A DNA stretch of 64,000 nt, taken from contig OX327702.1 of NCBI GenBank assembly GCA_946807835.1, forward strand, positions 6,882,001 to 6,946,000, given 5' to 3'. A program made the position numbers and the translations under genes. Positions 37,901-50,469 of this stretch are shown here, one piece after another (within the stretch, counting starts at the first letter, position 1; each line of letters starts with the position of its first letter). Origin of the DNA: Ailanthus altissimus. Lineage: Eukaryota > Streptophyta > Magnoliopsida > Sapindales > Simaroubaceae. The notes below the pieces were generated by a model. The model saw nothing but the letters and a program-made list of their open reading frames with translations, was not told the DNA's origin and did no database searches.

Positions 37901-38105
37901 CTGCATTGCACCGAACCTTGTATGCTTGATCACCACAGCCTGCTCCTGTACTAAGTGGATATGGCACTGAAAGCTTGCCACAGTTTGGACAAGATTTTAC
38001 GGCCAAGATGCATCCGGTGCATGATGAAATTATGGACACAATTAAGATCAAAAGTGGGGACATTTTGATCTGCATAAGGAGAATGAATGAAAACTGGACT
38101 TGCAA
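28926..38105 (-). CDS. Wall-associated receptor kinase-like protein (WAKL15/WAKL20 type), 3 exons, 7.1 kb intron 1
   Basis: Paralogue of the gene at 3353-7182. Minus-strand exons are 38105-37292, 30199-30134 and 29980-28926. Donors and acceptors are GT-AG and all junctions are phase 1, giving about 644 residues. The N-terminus has three candidate Met (38105, 38075, 38063); the last gives the most typical signal peptide (MSPLLILIVSIIS). The ectodomain has CPNCGKLSVPYPLSTGAGCG and ends GFEWDPINGICHG. Exon 2 gives KCSHRKGCEHKK. After a transmembrane helix the kinase shows GSGGFGEV (365-372), Lys386, HRD (483-485), DFG (503-505) and GYLDPEYY. All catalytic residues are kept and no stop is seen. 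Intron 2 is only 153 bp; intron 1 holds a nested LTR element. If the long intron were not spliced, the ectodomain and kinase would be separate fragments, but exact phase and the matching mini-exon argue for one gene. Confidence 0.88.
30536..31551 (+). repeat. Left LTR copy
   Basis: Pairs with 35090-36120 along its length, with many substitutions. It includes a GC-richer patch at 30690-30850 with CACCCCAGTG, CGCCCTAGCG and GTCCCAGTGG words. Confidence 0.75.
32287..34568 (+). mobile_element. Solo LTR, about 2.28 kb, nested in the intronic element
   Basis: It starts TGTTAGGGTC and ends TCTACCAACA. Flanks GTTAC (32282-32286) and ATTAC (34569-34573) are a near-perfect 5-bp target duplication. No internal region or second LTR is present. 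It contains an extended AT-rich core (33700-33960) followed by a purine-rich stretch. Related copies lie at 25463-26819 and from 63064 to the window end. Confidence 0.78.
33946..33997. repeat. (ATCTAT)n / (TA)n microsatellite
   Basis: Repeated ATCTAT and TATATA units inside the solo LTR, followed by a purine-rich GAAGAAGAGG tract at 34070-34140. Confidence 0.85.
35090..36120 (+). repeat. Right LTR copy
   Basis: Same order of blocks as 30536-31551 (AATTGGTGATTCAAAATTATG, the CCCTAGTGAT patch, TAATCTTTTATATTCTT near the 3' part). Homology runs on past the expected LTR end into a PBS-like TTGGTATCAAAATC at 36122. Confidence 0.72.
37088..37154 (-). repeat. G-rich tract on the transcript strand, 5' part of WAKL intron 1
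   Basis: The plus strand has CACCCC/CACCCCC runs, 17 C, then CTCC-type sequence and 14 A. The minus strand, which is the gene's RNA strand, therefore reads poly-U, a 17-G run and at least five GGGG/GGGGG runs separated by single U. It lies about 135-205 bases downstream of the exon 1 donor and can form G-quadruplexes. Confidence 0.85.
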
Positions 38106-40478
38106 TGCTGTAAAATTGGATTTGCCTGAGATCAGGCTATCTTATTGGTTAACAGTACTCTATTTTAGCAGAATATTTTACATTTCTTTTAGAGAAAAAA
38201 GTTTATTATGGTTCTCGTTATGCTGAACTAATGTATAAATTTGTTAATTCCAATGCCTCTGAGAGGGTGCTTCTGTTAATAAAAATTAGGCTGAACCAAA
38301 TTTTTGGCCTCTTGCAATTTGCTCAGGTTGCCAAGGCTTTTTAAGGTTTACCAAAAGCTAGACATTAGACAACGTTTATTGGAACATTCTTTTGTTCAGA
38401 AATGTGTGAAAATGTTAGAGGCATGTGCTTATGGGGATATATAAACTGCTAAGTGTACTTACCTTGGACAAAAACTTAAAATCTAGAAACTCAAGATTTC
38501 CCATCATTATACTTCTGTATGCCCTTAAGAAATCTGATATCTTCATTTTGAAGGACAAGTAAGCAAAATGGTTCATGAGTTGTCATTATATAATTTTGAT
38601 TGAGTACACTGCAAGCGTTAGCTCTGCTGTACGTGTTATCTATTTATCCATTCAGTGAGATGGCTTGTTCTTTCTTTGGAAATGAAAATTAAGTTTTAAC
38701 TAATAGGTACAACCTCTTTACAGAGAGGTAATTCATTTGAGATTAATGTCCTTCTCAGGCTCAGAATTTAGAATTTTTTTTAAACAAACAAGAGATAAGA
38801 ACCTGCGTATAAAACTTATCCAGATAGTGACTGCTGAACTATCTGCATCAGTGCCCCGGTGAACATAAGTATAGATGCAACATACCAGAGCCAGCTTCCT
38901 TTTCTAGTCAATTCAGTATGACACAACGTTTTGATCCAGAACAAACTCCATGGCTGTTTCAGCACGACCCTGAACTAAAGGCTAATTGAACCTGAGGTCT
39001 CTCGTTTCTTGAAGCATAGAGGTATCTCGGCTCAAAAGGCCATTATGTCTTTACATAAATGATTACTTCACCCAAAAACTTAAATTAGATTAGAACTGAA
39101 ATACTTTTCAAAATCTAGTCTAACAAATCCCTTTACATGCTTGGAATAAATGTCGATATAATGAAAAACATGCATTAATTGAGACTCAGTTCTTGTTTGA
39201 CATTGAAGCACAAGGACTAATGTTTAGTAAATAATTGTGACTTTGCTTATAAAATTAAACTGATAGTCTATATTTATCTGATAAAATTATATGTTAACGG
39301 TATCAATAATGTTATATTTATGTAGTTGAATATAAAATTTATTTTCGACTCATGTAATATTTATTGTATCAATTATTGATTGGTATTTTATAATTATCAC
39401 ATTAACAATAATTAAAAATTTAACAATTACGTGACACATAATAATCAATGATTAATGACATCAATTGAGCAACTTTGCAAGCGTAGCACAACTATAAAAG
39501 TATATTATTATAATTTACCAAATTTTAAATTATGTTTATCAAATATTTATTTACTTATAATTTGCAGTTATTATTTTCACTAGGCAGAAATTAGTAATTT
39601 CAAAGTCCAACGTCACGATACCAAACAAACTCTGACCACAATATTCGAATACAAGAAATTTTTTGTATCTCAGGCAATTGTAACATGGTGCCTATTGTAT
39701 CTTAGGCAGGGGAATAACAAGGAATTAAACAAAGTATGTTTAAAATATGAGTGATTAGATTTGTCTCAGTCAATGCTACCTTAAATTATTTAGATTCAAT
39801 TGCTTAGAGAACTAGGCCACTCTTTTAATATTCAGGTGGTCGTATCTTTAGCGAGGTACTGACATTGATAGATTTTAGTTTTAAGAATTCTTTGCTCTGT
39901 TTCCTCTGCTTCATTGGTCCACAATTTGCCAAATTCCAGAGTTAAGGAATTTTGTCTACCTTTTCTTGTTTCATACACAATTTTGGACCAATCAAGAAAC
40001 TCAAAATGAGAATATGCAGGAAAATAAACTTCAACAAATTGGCCCTTTTGGCCATAAAAGGGAAAACATCTCTCAAACATTCACAATTCACAAATCTAAA
40101 CTTAAATATATTAACTTCACATTTCACAATAATAACAACACAAAGTAAGCATGCGGTCCCTTTGGTTTTTCCGCCGGCTTAATTTTCTACATGACCTTCA
40201 ACTTCCAGACTAACAAATAATAAAAACACAAAAGCATATGGCACCCCTTTGGCTTTCCATATGCTTATTACCATAACCATACCATCCCCAACCAAACTAT
40301 AACAACACAGAAAGAAAAAAAAAATAAAAAAATAAAAATCATATCTTATTCTAAATACAATTACCACAACCCAGGCACCAAGCAACCCCCATAGTTGACA
40401 AGTTCCACGCACACCTTCAGCTTTCTTCAGGCATGTCACTGCCATTTGAACATACAAATTTGATCAGAAGATCATGAT
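38106..40478. other. Intergenic, no gene supported
   Basis: Contains the upstream region of the second WAKL gene and the probable 3' UTR of the small gene at 40479. Several short open frames at 39830-40450 overlap on both strands without domain or codon support. Confidence 0.45.
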
Positions 40479-40793
40479 TCATGATGTAGCGACTCGACGG
40501 GAACTCAAGCGACATACAGGAGACTTAACACCAGTTGATAATATAATCTGTGTGGTAGCAGATGGAGGATTCAATGTAGCAGAAGATGCAGATGTAGATG
40601 TTGATGTTGATGAGAAGCCATAATCTTGTTGAAACAGATGTATATCAGATGTCTGAAACCGACCAGAATCTCCAGGAAGTCTCATGTAATAAGCCGAAGG
40701 TGACTCAGTGTACCATGACCCTAGAGGAACTTGCTGGTTCCCATTCTTGTATTGCATTATGGCTCGGTAAACAAAAGGAATCAGGCCCTCCAT
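40479..40793 (-). CDS. Small conserved plant protein of unknown function (MEGLIP type), 104 aa
   Basis: Single-exon frame from ATG at 40793 to TGA at 40479. It begins MEGLIPFVYRAIMQYKNGNQ, a start shared by a family of small, uncharacterised plant proteins often reported as stress-responsive. The middle has SWYTESPSAYYMRLPGDSGR; then comes a Ser/Thr-rich stretch (SSTSTSTSASS) and a basic tail (RLSSRRVATS). There is no signal peptide or membrane segment. The 5' leader is a purine-rich AGAGAGGGAGAGAGGG tract, typical of plant 5' UTRs, and a bZIP-type box lies about 135 bases upstream of the ATG. I assign no biochemical role. The family assignment is from memory of the N-terminus. Confidence 0.8.
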   Translation of the reverse strand: MEGLIPFVYRAIMQYKNGNQQVPLGSWYTESPSAYYMRLPGDSGRFQTSDIHLFQQDYGFSSTSTSTSASSATLNPPSATTQIILSTGVKSPVCRLSSRRVATS

Positions 40794-40923
40794 TTCTTTT
40801 CCCTCTCTCCCTCTCTCTTTGTTCCTTCTCTCTTGAGAGAATTAAAGCTGTTATTAGTCTGTGATTCGAGTTGAAAGAATGGTGTTAGTGGGATTGGTTT
40901 TAAAAGAGCAAGAGGGAGGACTG

Positions 40924-40933
40924 GTGACGTGGC
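40924..40933 (-). promoter_or_regulatory. ACGT-core (ABRE/G-box-like) element upstream of the small gene
   Basis: The minus strand reads GCCACGTCAC about 131-140 bases upstream of the ATG. ACGT-core boxes of this form bind bZIP factors and are frequent in abscisic-acid and stress-responsive plant promoters. Function here is inferred. Confidence 0.45.
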
Positions 40934-40939
40934 GTAATG

Positions 40940-43727
40940 GGTAGGAGTCTATCTCTTCACGCTAATTAATAAGTCACGCAAGGTATACTAGTGATGAATT
41001 GTAAATTGTGAATTGTGAAGAGCACTTCAACGCAAACCCACACGAAGACCATGAAAGTTATATATTGAAAGCTATGTGTAAACTGCAGGCTGCAGCCAAC
41101 TTCCATTACACTTCACCAAATCTCACTAGAATCAATGTTTATCCTATTTTTAATTGATTTCTTTTTAGGGTTAGTTCAAGGTTTGGGAACTTTTTTAATA
41201 CGACTGGCCGGTTTATAATTATTTATTGTCCCTTTTTTCTGTTGAACTTTTGGCCGTGCCATTTCTTCCATTGCTAATTTCATCATGTACTACTAATAAT
41301 TATTATTGTATATGATTGTTTGTTTAGGTGTGGTTTTAGAGTAATGCTAGTAATATAAGTTGGTGGCTCATTCTTGGTGCGCCACATGTATGATTACAAG
41401 ATCTTAGTTAAGATAATATTCTTGTTTAGCAGACTGTCTTGAAGCTGAAATAATTCTATGAAGATCAGGATGTGTTTGCTTCTCTTGAATTAAAATACAT
41501 AAATAAACAAAAATTGGTTGCTTTGTTTTTTCTTTGTGATTTAATGGGAATCTTAAACCGATGGTGGCCGAAATTCCGTAATCTTACCTTTGTCGCATAT
41601 ATAATCTTTTGAGTTTTTCCAAGATCATGCATGCTCATAGCAGCTGGATGCAACTAATATATTCAAATTTCATTCTTGAGATCCTGCTGCCGACTATTCT
41701 CGTCCCTAGCAAACTACTACAAATTCTAAACAAATCGTTAAATTTTGGGATTTGTTTGGTTTAAAATTGAGTAGTTTATTTTCTGCATTTAGAAATAAGA
41801 TATACTAAAATATTAGAAGGAAAGGATTTTGCTTTTACTTTTCTCTGTAAGAATAATGTATTCAATTTGGATGGAGAGTTCTAGATTATATTTGAAATTT
41901 TCTTTCTAGATCCTGCCTCAAGTAACATCACAAACCAAGGGATCCTAATTCCTCACACTAAAAACGCCCATTTGAAGATTTTTTTGACAAAGACTATATA
42001 TATATTTTTTAAAAACTTAACAATTTAATTCTTATGTTTTTGTTACATTACTCACTTGATTCTTAATATTTCGTAAATTATTAAGTATGTTTTCTAAGAG
42101 TGTTTTTACTATTATTTTTATCTCTAAAATATATATTTTTTTATTATTTTTATTTTTAAAATATAATTATTTTCGTCTCTAAAAAATATAATTAATAATT
42201 TTTAAAATATTAAAAATCTAATAAAAATATAAGTATTAAAGTGACAATTCTCATTCAAAAATTCTTAGTCTTTACCTACAGTAATCTGCTGACATAATTG
42301 ACCACCACTCGGGAATTTATACAAGCAGCCAGAGACTTGAAACCAATCAAAATCTCAAATTGATTAGTTCAGAAGTAAAACCCAGAAATATTTCAAAAAG
42401 AAAAAGAAAAAAGAAGTAAAACCCAGAAAGGAAATGAAAAAAAAAAAATGGATAAAGTAAAAACCAAAATTAGAATGTCTGAAATTTGATAAACGCTAAT
42501 ACAGATATACCCATCCATATCTAAATTGTCAACGATCAAGTTGTATTTCAAGATATCAGATTAATATTCGATAAATAACGTGGGAGGCTGCACTGCATCT
42601 AACAAAATGATGATAAGACCATAGAGAGGGGTCTAAGAAAATTAAAGCCGTTGACATGCAATTTAAGTTAATTATAAGGTTTGCTTGTTTCATCAAAATA
42701 ACCACTCCATATTTTGTCTCGATCGTAGATGAAGTCATCGTTGTTATCATCAAATCATCACACGGTGGGAAATTAAAGCTCACTGTCATTTTCTTAATCC
42801 ATTTAGAATTTTTTAGCTTCAAAGTAGAGATGATCGATGATCTTCAAATCAGTCCAAGTCCTAAGCGAAAGCAAAACTGTGTGCGCCTTCGTGTTAATTA
42901 TTTTTAGGGTTAGGTGAAGAGAAGAACAAAACTATGGGGTCATATTCTCACGGTTCATTGGTTCAACATTGTTTATATTTGGCCTTTGAACTTATAAGAA
43001 TTTAGAGATGATCATAAAGTAAGCAAAATAATTAATCAAATTGGATTAACAGAAAATGGTTTTTGGCACCATCAAAGCTCAGGTGTCATAGACCTACTCC
43101 ATTTTATCATTTTACAAACCTTGGTGGGTGAACCCCCTTTTATTATCTTGGATTTTATCAAGTCTTCACAACCCCATGATCATGTGACTTTCGTGGCACT
43201 TGATGGTTTTCATCTATTTATTAATAATGGTTTTTAGGTCATTCAAAAAAAAAAAAATTTTTTTTTTAGGTTTAAAAAAGTTATTAAATGAAAATAAAAA
43301 AATAATTGAAGAAGATTTTAAGGGATAAGACACTCTCTCTCATCCCTTAGTTTTATTGCTTTCTTTTTTTATTGATATTTTGAATATAAAAATTTGCTTT
43401 GCTGAGATTATAATTGATTTTTTATTTCTTTATTCCTTCATTAAATGTTAATTGAAGTAGATAAATTATTTGTTTATTAAAAAACAAAGTTTGGAGCTCT
43501 TTTAATAGAAATATTAGTATATATAGCCGAATGTTCAATATATAGTGTAATTTTGAAGGAAAAAAACATAATACAATAAAATAATGCATTCTAACCCTCA
43601 GTGGATATATATCGGTGGCAACATTAGTCACATCTAGAGTGGATATATATTGGTGGAAACATTAGTCACTTCTTTTGCAGGGTGGTACTTTTCCAAAGTT
43701 TTATTGATTATTGACACCATTATAAAC
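40940..43727. other. Intergenic, no gene seen
   Basis: AT-rich with no domain. It contains an A-run followed by a T-run at 43247-43268 and a short tandem duplication at about 43600-43676 (two copies of AGTGGATATATAT(C/T)GGTGG followed by AACATTAGTCAC). Confidence 0.5.
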
Positions 43728-44143
43728 TGTAGATTTTGGTGATTCAATATCATTCTCTAATATAATTTTAATAAAAATCAATGAGGTGATGATGTGTGGT
43801 AAAAGGTTATTAAATTTTATTAAAATCAGTGGACAGTTAATTATTTTTGAGAACTTTCTGACTATAAAGGTTGGCTATTGTGCAGCCTTTCGAGTAGCGT
43901 ATCTCTTTGTATAGTTAATTATTTTTGTTGATTCTTTTTGCATTGTATTTCTTGTAATCTAGAGAACAATATTTTTATGATTATTGAGTAATAAAATTGA
44001 AGTTAAAATTTTAATTTATAGTGAATATAGACACGTTATCAAATCATGTAAATTTTTATATTTTGAGTTCTTAATTTTGTTTTTATTTTCTTTCTTTGAT
44101 CCTTAGTTTTGAAATTCAATTTCTTCTATGAGATTCGTTAACA
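43728..44143 (+). repeat. 5' LTR of the Copia element
   Basis: About 416 bp, pairing with 48182-48631. It is divergent by many substitutions and small indels, so the insertion is old. Confidence 0.8.
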
Positions 44144-44169
44144 AACTAGTATTAAAGGTAAGATTGATT

Positions 44170-47100
44170 AAATCATAGCATTTCACAAGTATGAAGTTGA
44201 AAATTTTAATAGACATAATAACTTTAATCTTTAGAATGTGAAGGTGATAGCTTTACAGATTTTTCAAGGGCTTGATTATGCTCTTGATGATACTCCAACC
44301 ACACCTAATAAAGAGAAAAAGCCTAAAACATCAAGTTTCGATCCAGATTATCTATCAATTTAAAAGAAATGACATAGTGCTATAATTTTGTCATTAAGTG
44401 ATGAGGTTTTAAGAAAGGTTGTTAGTGAGAAGACTACAATTGGTCTCTTAAAAAATCTTGATGATTTGCAAATGACTAAATCCTTTGCAAATTACTTATA
44501 TATCAAATAAAAGCTGTATCAGCTTACTATGACAAAAGAATCTCTAATTAAAGATTATATTGATACCTTTTATAAGATAATTATTGATTTTGAGACAATT
44601 GATGTCAAGATTGATGATGAAGACAAAGTTATTATCTTATTAAGTTCTTTAGATAGTTATAAACATTTTGTTAATACTCTCATTTATAGGAAATAGTCTT
44701 TAACAATGACTAATATTAAAACTTCTTTAAACTCAAAAGAATTGACAAAGAGATCTGAGCCTAACATTGTAGATGGCTTGATAGCAAAGGGTTGGGCTAA
44801 CAAAACAGATGGAAAGTAAAAGAGTTATTCAAGATCAAAATCGAATGGCAAATCTAAGAAATGTTACTTTTGTAAGAAAGATGGTCATTTCATAAGGGAT
44901 TATCTAGAAAGAAAGGTAAAGATGAAAGATGAGAAATCAAATGAATGTGATGTTATAGTAGATTCTAAAGAAGTCAATAAAAATACAAAAACTTTGATAG
45001 CTTCAAATGGGAAAAATGCTAGTGAGCGAATACTTGATTCTAGCTGTACATTTCATATGTATCCTAATAAAGCTTTATTTACCATATATCAGTCCATTAA
45101 TGGTGGTGAAGTATTAATTAGAAATTATAGGACTTGTCAAGTCATTGGAATTACTGTAAGGCTGAAATAGCTTAATAGAAGAATTAGATAACTACTTGAT
45201 GTTAGACATGTTCCTAATCTAAAAAGGAATTTAGTGTCTCTTGGTATGTTAGATTAAGTTGGATGTTCATTCAAAGCTAAAAAATGAATACTCAAAGTGA
45301 TTAAAGTTTTTATGATAGTCATGAAAGGTGAGAAACATAATGATTATATGTGTTAGTCAAAGAGGCTACTATTAGTTCTGTTTCTTTTTCTGTTGATAAT
45401 GAAAATATGCTGACCAAACTGTGGCATTGAGATTAGCTCATCTAAATGAAAGAGGCCTTAAGGAACAGTATGATCAAGGTGCTTTTAGCAAAGATACAAT
45501 TCATTCATTAAAGTTTTGTGAACATTATGTGCTTGGGAAGGCTTATAAAGTCAAGTTCAACACTTGAGAACACAACATTAATGCTACTCTTGATTATATA
45601 CATTCAAACCTTTGGGGGTCTGCTAAAACTATCACTCATGGTAGAGCTAAGTTCTTTTGACATTTATAGATATTTATTCAAAGAAGCTATGAGTTTTTGT
45701 GTTGAGAAGTAAAGAATAAGTGTTTGAGACCTTTAAAACTTGAAAAGCACTTGTTGAGAATTAAACTAGTAAGAGAATCAAGAGAATTAGGACTGATAAT
45801 GGTCTTGAGTTCTAAAATACTATTTTTTATAAGTTTTATGCTAAACATAGAATTTCTAGGTATAAAACAATGAGATCAACATCATAGTGCAATAAACTTG
45901 TAAAAAGAATGAACAATACCTTACTTGAGAAAGTAAGATGTATGTTTACCAATGTTAGGATACTTAAAGTATTTTTGGGTAAGGCAGTAGTCATAATAAC
46001 CCATTTAATTAATAAAAGTCCCTCTTCATTAATTGGCTTTATGACTCTAGAAGAAAAATACTCAGTGAGCACTCCAAAGTATGATCACCCAGGGTATTTT
46101 GTTGCCTTACTTTTTTACACATCAAACAAGGTAAATTAGAACCTGGAGCATTACAAGGGATATTCATTAAATATCCAGAAAAGTGAAGGGATAAAAGGTA
46201 AGGTGCATAAAGCATAAGCCACCTAAGAGTACCATAAGTAGAAATGTGACCTTTAATAAGTCAATATTGTTGAAAACCAATCCCAATTCAAAATTAAAGA
46301 AACCAGAATTTGTGTTAACAATAATTACATCACTAGAATCTATACAGATTGAAGTGAAGCCTGTTTTCAGACCTCAAATGCATGTAGATCAGCACTTCAA
46401 TGAGACATCAACTAGAAATTGAAAACAAACAATTGTCAATTCCTACAAGACCTCTGAAACACAAACTGAAACTCCAAAAATAGAACTTGAAGAGTACCAG
46501 TTGGTCAAAGACAGGCTAAGAATGACAATTAAACCATTAATCCGGTATGCATATCCATAATTGATAGCTTATATATTCAATACTACTTATAATATTGAGT
46601 ATGATGAGTATAAGACATATAAAGAGGCCATGAAGAGTGTAAATAGTCACATGTGGCAGCAAGTTATAGAGGATGAGATTAATTATATTAAAAAGAATCA
46701 GACTAAAAAATTGGCGGTTAAACTTAAAAATGAGATACTAGTTAGGTGTAAATGAGTTTACAAGGTCAAGGAGTGAATATCAGGTGTTAAGCCATCAAGA
46801 TTCCAAATTAAGTTGGTTGCATAAGGTTTTATTCAACAAGAAGAGGTTGATTTTCATCTCATATAGTTAAGCATTCTTTAATAAGATTCTACTAGCTATG
46901 TGTGTTAATCTGAATTTGTATTTGAAGCAAATGGATGTTAAAACAACATTTCTTCATGGTGAACTTAAAGAAAAGTTTTGCATATCACAACCACAAGATT
47001 TTGAAGAACTTGAAAAAGGAAGATTATACTTGTTTGTTAAAGAAGTCTTTATATGGACTCAAACAATCTCCAAGGCAGTGGTATAGAAGATTTAATGAGT

Positions 47101-48150
47101 TCATGCTTAATTTTGACTTCAATAGGAGTAAGTATAAATGATGTGTGTACTTTAAAGTATTAAACAAATGTATGCAAATGTATCTTGTTTTTTTATATAG
47201 ATGATATGCTAATAACATATTAAGTTATGAGAGAAATACAAAAACTAAAAAAAAGGTTGAATGATGAGTTTGAAATAAAAGATTTAAAGGCAGCCAAAAG
47301 AATAATGGGTATGGATATCATAAGGGACAAAATTAATGTCATATTTTTTTTGTCTTAGCAAAGGTTTATAATTCAAATTCTTAAAAATATTAGAATAACC
47401 TATGGTAAAGTAGTCTTAACCCTATTAGCATCTCAGTCACTAGAAACTAAAGATGAGAAACTACAAATGCTAAAAGTATCATATGTTAATGCTGTGGGGG
47501 TGCATCATTTATGCAATTTGTATGCATAAGGCTTGATGTAGCTCAAGTGGTGAGTGTAGTAAGCAGATTTATGGCTGATCTTGAAAATGAGCATTTTCTC
47601 GCTGTTAAATGAATACTTAGGTTCCTGAAAGGGATTGTTGATCATGGTTTACTGTACACAAGATAAAAAAAAAGACATAAAAATGGTTAGTGGATATGTA
47701 GATTTAGATTATGCAAGTGACCTTGACAAAAGAATATCTTTAACTAGGTATATATTCACTATATTTAAGTGTAGTGAGTGTTAAAAATTGGTTTTGCAAC
47801 ATGTAGTAGCATTGTCAACCATTAAAGAAAATTATATAACTGTTGGTGAAACTATCAAGGAAGCATTATAATTGAAATGGATAGTTGCAAAGTTAATGGC
47901 ACTTGAAAAAGCTGAAACCAGTGTATATTATGATAGCTAAAGTGCTATACACTTAAGTAAGCATCAAGTATTTTATGAGAGATCCAAACATATTAATGTC
48001 GAGTTACATTTAATAAGAGATGTTGTTTAAAGTGGTAAGGTTAAGTTCATCAGGATTTCAATATACGAAAATCCTACTTATATATTGACAAAGCTATTGC
48101 CCTCAATAAAGTTCAGCTTGTACAAGGACTTAGTTGGTATCATTGTTGTA
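44170..48150 (+). pseudogene. Copia gag-pol polyprotein (broken)
   Basis: Plus-strand pieces across several frames and stops. Gag runs to about 44700 (LSDEVLRKVVSEKTT, LKNLDDLQMTKS). The zinc knuckle is CYFCKKDGHFIRDY at 44860-44905, with its last Cys lost. The protease block ERILDSSCTFHMYPNK at 45030 has DSS where DSG is expected. Integrase debris lies at 45500-46150. RT blocks are QMDVKTTFLHGELKE (46925), KKSLYGLKQSPRQWY (47040) and YIDDML (47196). RNase H shows ALSTIKENYITVGE near 47810. The frame and composition fit the Copia lineage that includes Tnt1-like elements. It cannot encode a working polyprotein. Confidence 0.85.
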
Positions 48151-48181
48151 TAATGAATATGTGATGTGAAAATGATGGATT

Positions 48182-48631
48182 TGTTATATACTTAGTGATT
48201 TTGAATTAAGAAAGGAATTTGTGAATGTATTGATTAAAAATTATAATTTAATATAATTTTATTAAGAGCCAATAACTGCATGTGGCATAAAATTGTTAAA
48301 TTCTATTAAAATCAGTTAAGACAATTAACTAACTTTTAGAAATTTTTTGACTATAAAAATTGGCTTTGGTGTAGCCTTTCAAGTAGTATATCTCTCTGTA
48401 TAATTAATATTTTTATTGATTCTTTTTATATTTTATTTTTTATAATATAGAGAATAATTTCATTGTAATCATTGAATAATAAAATTGATGTTAACATTTT
48501 AATCTATTAGAGATATAAATGTATTATCAAACTACATAAATATTTGTGTCCCGAGTTGTTAATTCTATTTTCATTTTCTTTGTTTAATCAATAGTTTTTG
48601 AATTCAATTTCTTGTACGAGACTCCTTAACA
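48182..48631 (+). repeat. 3' LTR of the Copia element
   Basis: About 450 bp; starts TGTTATATAC and ends TCCTTAACA. Same block order as the 5' LTR. Confidence 0.8.
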
Positions 48632-50441
48632 TAAAACAATTGTGAATTCCAAATTAACCGGGCAAGAAGAAGCATGAGTCATCTAGCTATGATACATGTG
48701 ATGCTGATAATAGTCCAAGTAATTAAAAATAATAAATATCGAAGTCATTTTCCTTTAATGGGATTGTTTTTTGTCTTATGTTAATTTAGGTGTTTGTTGT
48801 GGCTGTATTCAAAACATGGAAATTTCGTGCTTTGACCGTTTGACAAATGTAACCGAATATAAAAATTAAAAAAAAAAAACAATTATACAGCTTCTTCTCA
48901 CTGCATCTTTAATTTAAGGTCATGATTTGGCCCACTTGGCTGCATCGTCCATTTAGAAAATTTCCAAATAATATAATCATTTAATCAATAAATATAAAAT
49001 AGCAATTCAATTAAAAATAATTAATAGTTTTATTTTTTTATTTTTATTAAATTATTCACTTAATTCTTAATATTTTAAAAATTACTAATTATAATTTTTA
49101 AGACTGTTTTTATTATCATTTTTATCTTAAAATATATTTTTTATTATTATTTTTATTCATAAAATATGATTACTTTTGCCTCTAAAAAACTCAATTGATA
49201 ATTTTTAAAATGTTAAAAATATTATAAATAATTCAACAATAATATAAAAACTAAAATGGCAATTTCCAATTCAATTTAGTCACATTTGCATCCATCGCAT
49301 ATTCTTTTTTTATATACGAAGTTAATTGGACTCGTAAACTTGTTCTCATCATGGTCCATTCGGTTTATTTAGTCAACCTACAGTTGACCCAAATTGTAAA
49401 ATGGGTTTGAGTTAGAGTTTTTTTTTTCTTTTCTTTTTTTTAATTTTGTTTATCGAGTCAGTTTCAATTTCCGGATATATAATTTCGCCGTAATAATTCT
49501 CAAATTCAAGCATTCATATTTTACATAAGAGTTGGATTCTTTTAATTTTAATTTTTAACTTAAAATTATCATTTAATTTTTGTCTATTATTTTATGTAAT
49601 CAAATAATATAATTTAAAAATTATAAATAATATTTAAATTATTAATTTTACATAATTAAATTATATAAATTTAATAAATAAAAATTTAAGTCATAATTTT
49701 AAGTAAAAATAAAAGTAAAAAAGTGAATAGAAAAGCATTTTTACGTAAACAGCTTGTTTTTAGTAGTTCATCGTATGAAGCTACCTAACTATTAGAGTTC
49801 CTTAAAAGACCCACCTTCTAGATCATCAAAATGAATTCGGTGTGCTGATACATAAAATTTTTTTGTTCAACTTTATTTTATGTATAGAGAATTAACAAAG
49901 TTTAAATGAAAGGAGAAAAGTATAGATGTTCACTTATAATAATTTTTCTACTCAAGTCAATTTTTTTAAAATCTTACAACAACTCTTTAGACAAAGTGTT
50001 AGCCGTCTAAATAAGAAAAAAAAAAAAAAACCACTCAAACTCAATGCGTAAACAAATAAAAATGCTTAACATTTTTTCCTTGTGCTTTAGATGGCATGAA
50101 AATCTCAAACAGTAGCAACAACAATTCTGTGCATATTGAAGGAAAATGAAGACCGTTTGATGTCCTTTATTTAGATCCAATGCCTTTAAGTGGTCATTTA
50201 GTGTGGATAATGGCAATTGGTATGGTCGAGGGCATTGCATCGTGTCGAAGCTCGATAAAAAAAATATCAAGAAGAATGTTGCCTGTGAATTTATCAAATA
50301 ATAACTAGATTTTTAATTGTAAGCATCGTGTCAGTGAAAAGCAAAGCAAATGTATTGTTGTGATTCAAATTAATCCTATTGTGTTTAAGATAATGCAAAG
50401 CTAGGTGAGACATTGTAAAATAAGCCTATGGAAGCGAAAGT
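48632..50441. other. Intergenic, no gene seen
   Basis: AT-rich sequence between the Copia element and the CACTA element. All frames are broken. Confidence 0.5.
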
Positions 50442-50469
50442 CACTATAATAGAAAAGGTCTTTTACGAC
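50442..50469 (+). repeat. CACTA left terminal inverted repeat
   Basis: 28-bp end starting CACTATAATAG, preceded by AGT. Subterminal repeats follow to about 50660, including the palindrome TTTTGCGACAG ... CTGTTGCAAAA at 50620-50650. Confidence 0.9.

Larger units (their letters stand above)
43728..48631 (+). mobile_element. Ty1/Copia LTR retrotransposon, complete outline, decayed
   Basis: LTRs at 43728-44143 and 48182-48631 both end TTAACA and share GACTATAAAGGTTGGCT-like and TCTCTGTATA-type promoter blocks. Flanks TAAAC and TAAAA are a near 5-bp target duplication. After the left LTR, CTAGTATTAAAGG resembles a decayed initiator-Met primer site. The interior has gag, protease, integrase, reverse transcriptase and RNase H in Copia order. 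Confidence 0.87.

Noticed and set aside
37251..38105. Exon 1 of the second WAKL gene as a separate short secreted protein
   Set aside because: The frame runs through a strong GTGAGT donor into a short tail, and the phase-matched mini-exon and kinase exon exist downstream. A truncated transcript cannot be excluded but is not the best model.
39832..40457. Several overlapping open frames on both strands
   Set aside because: They are mutually overlapping and low complexity, without domain support; this is probably the 3' UTR and flank of the small gene.
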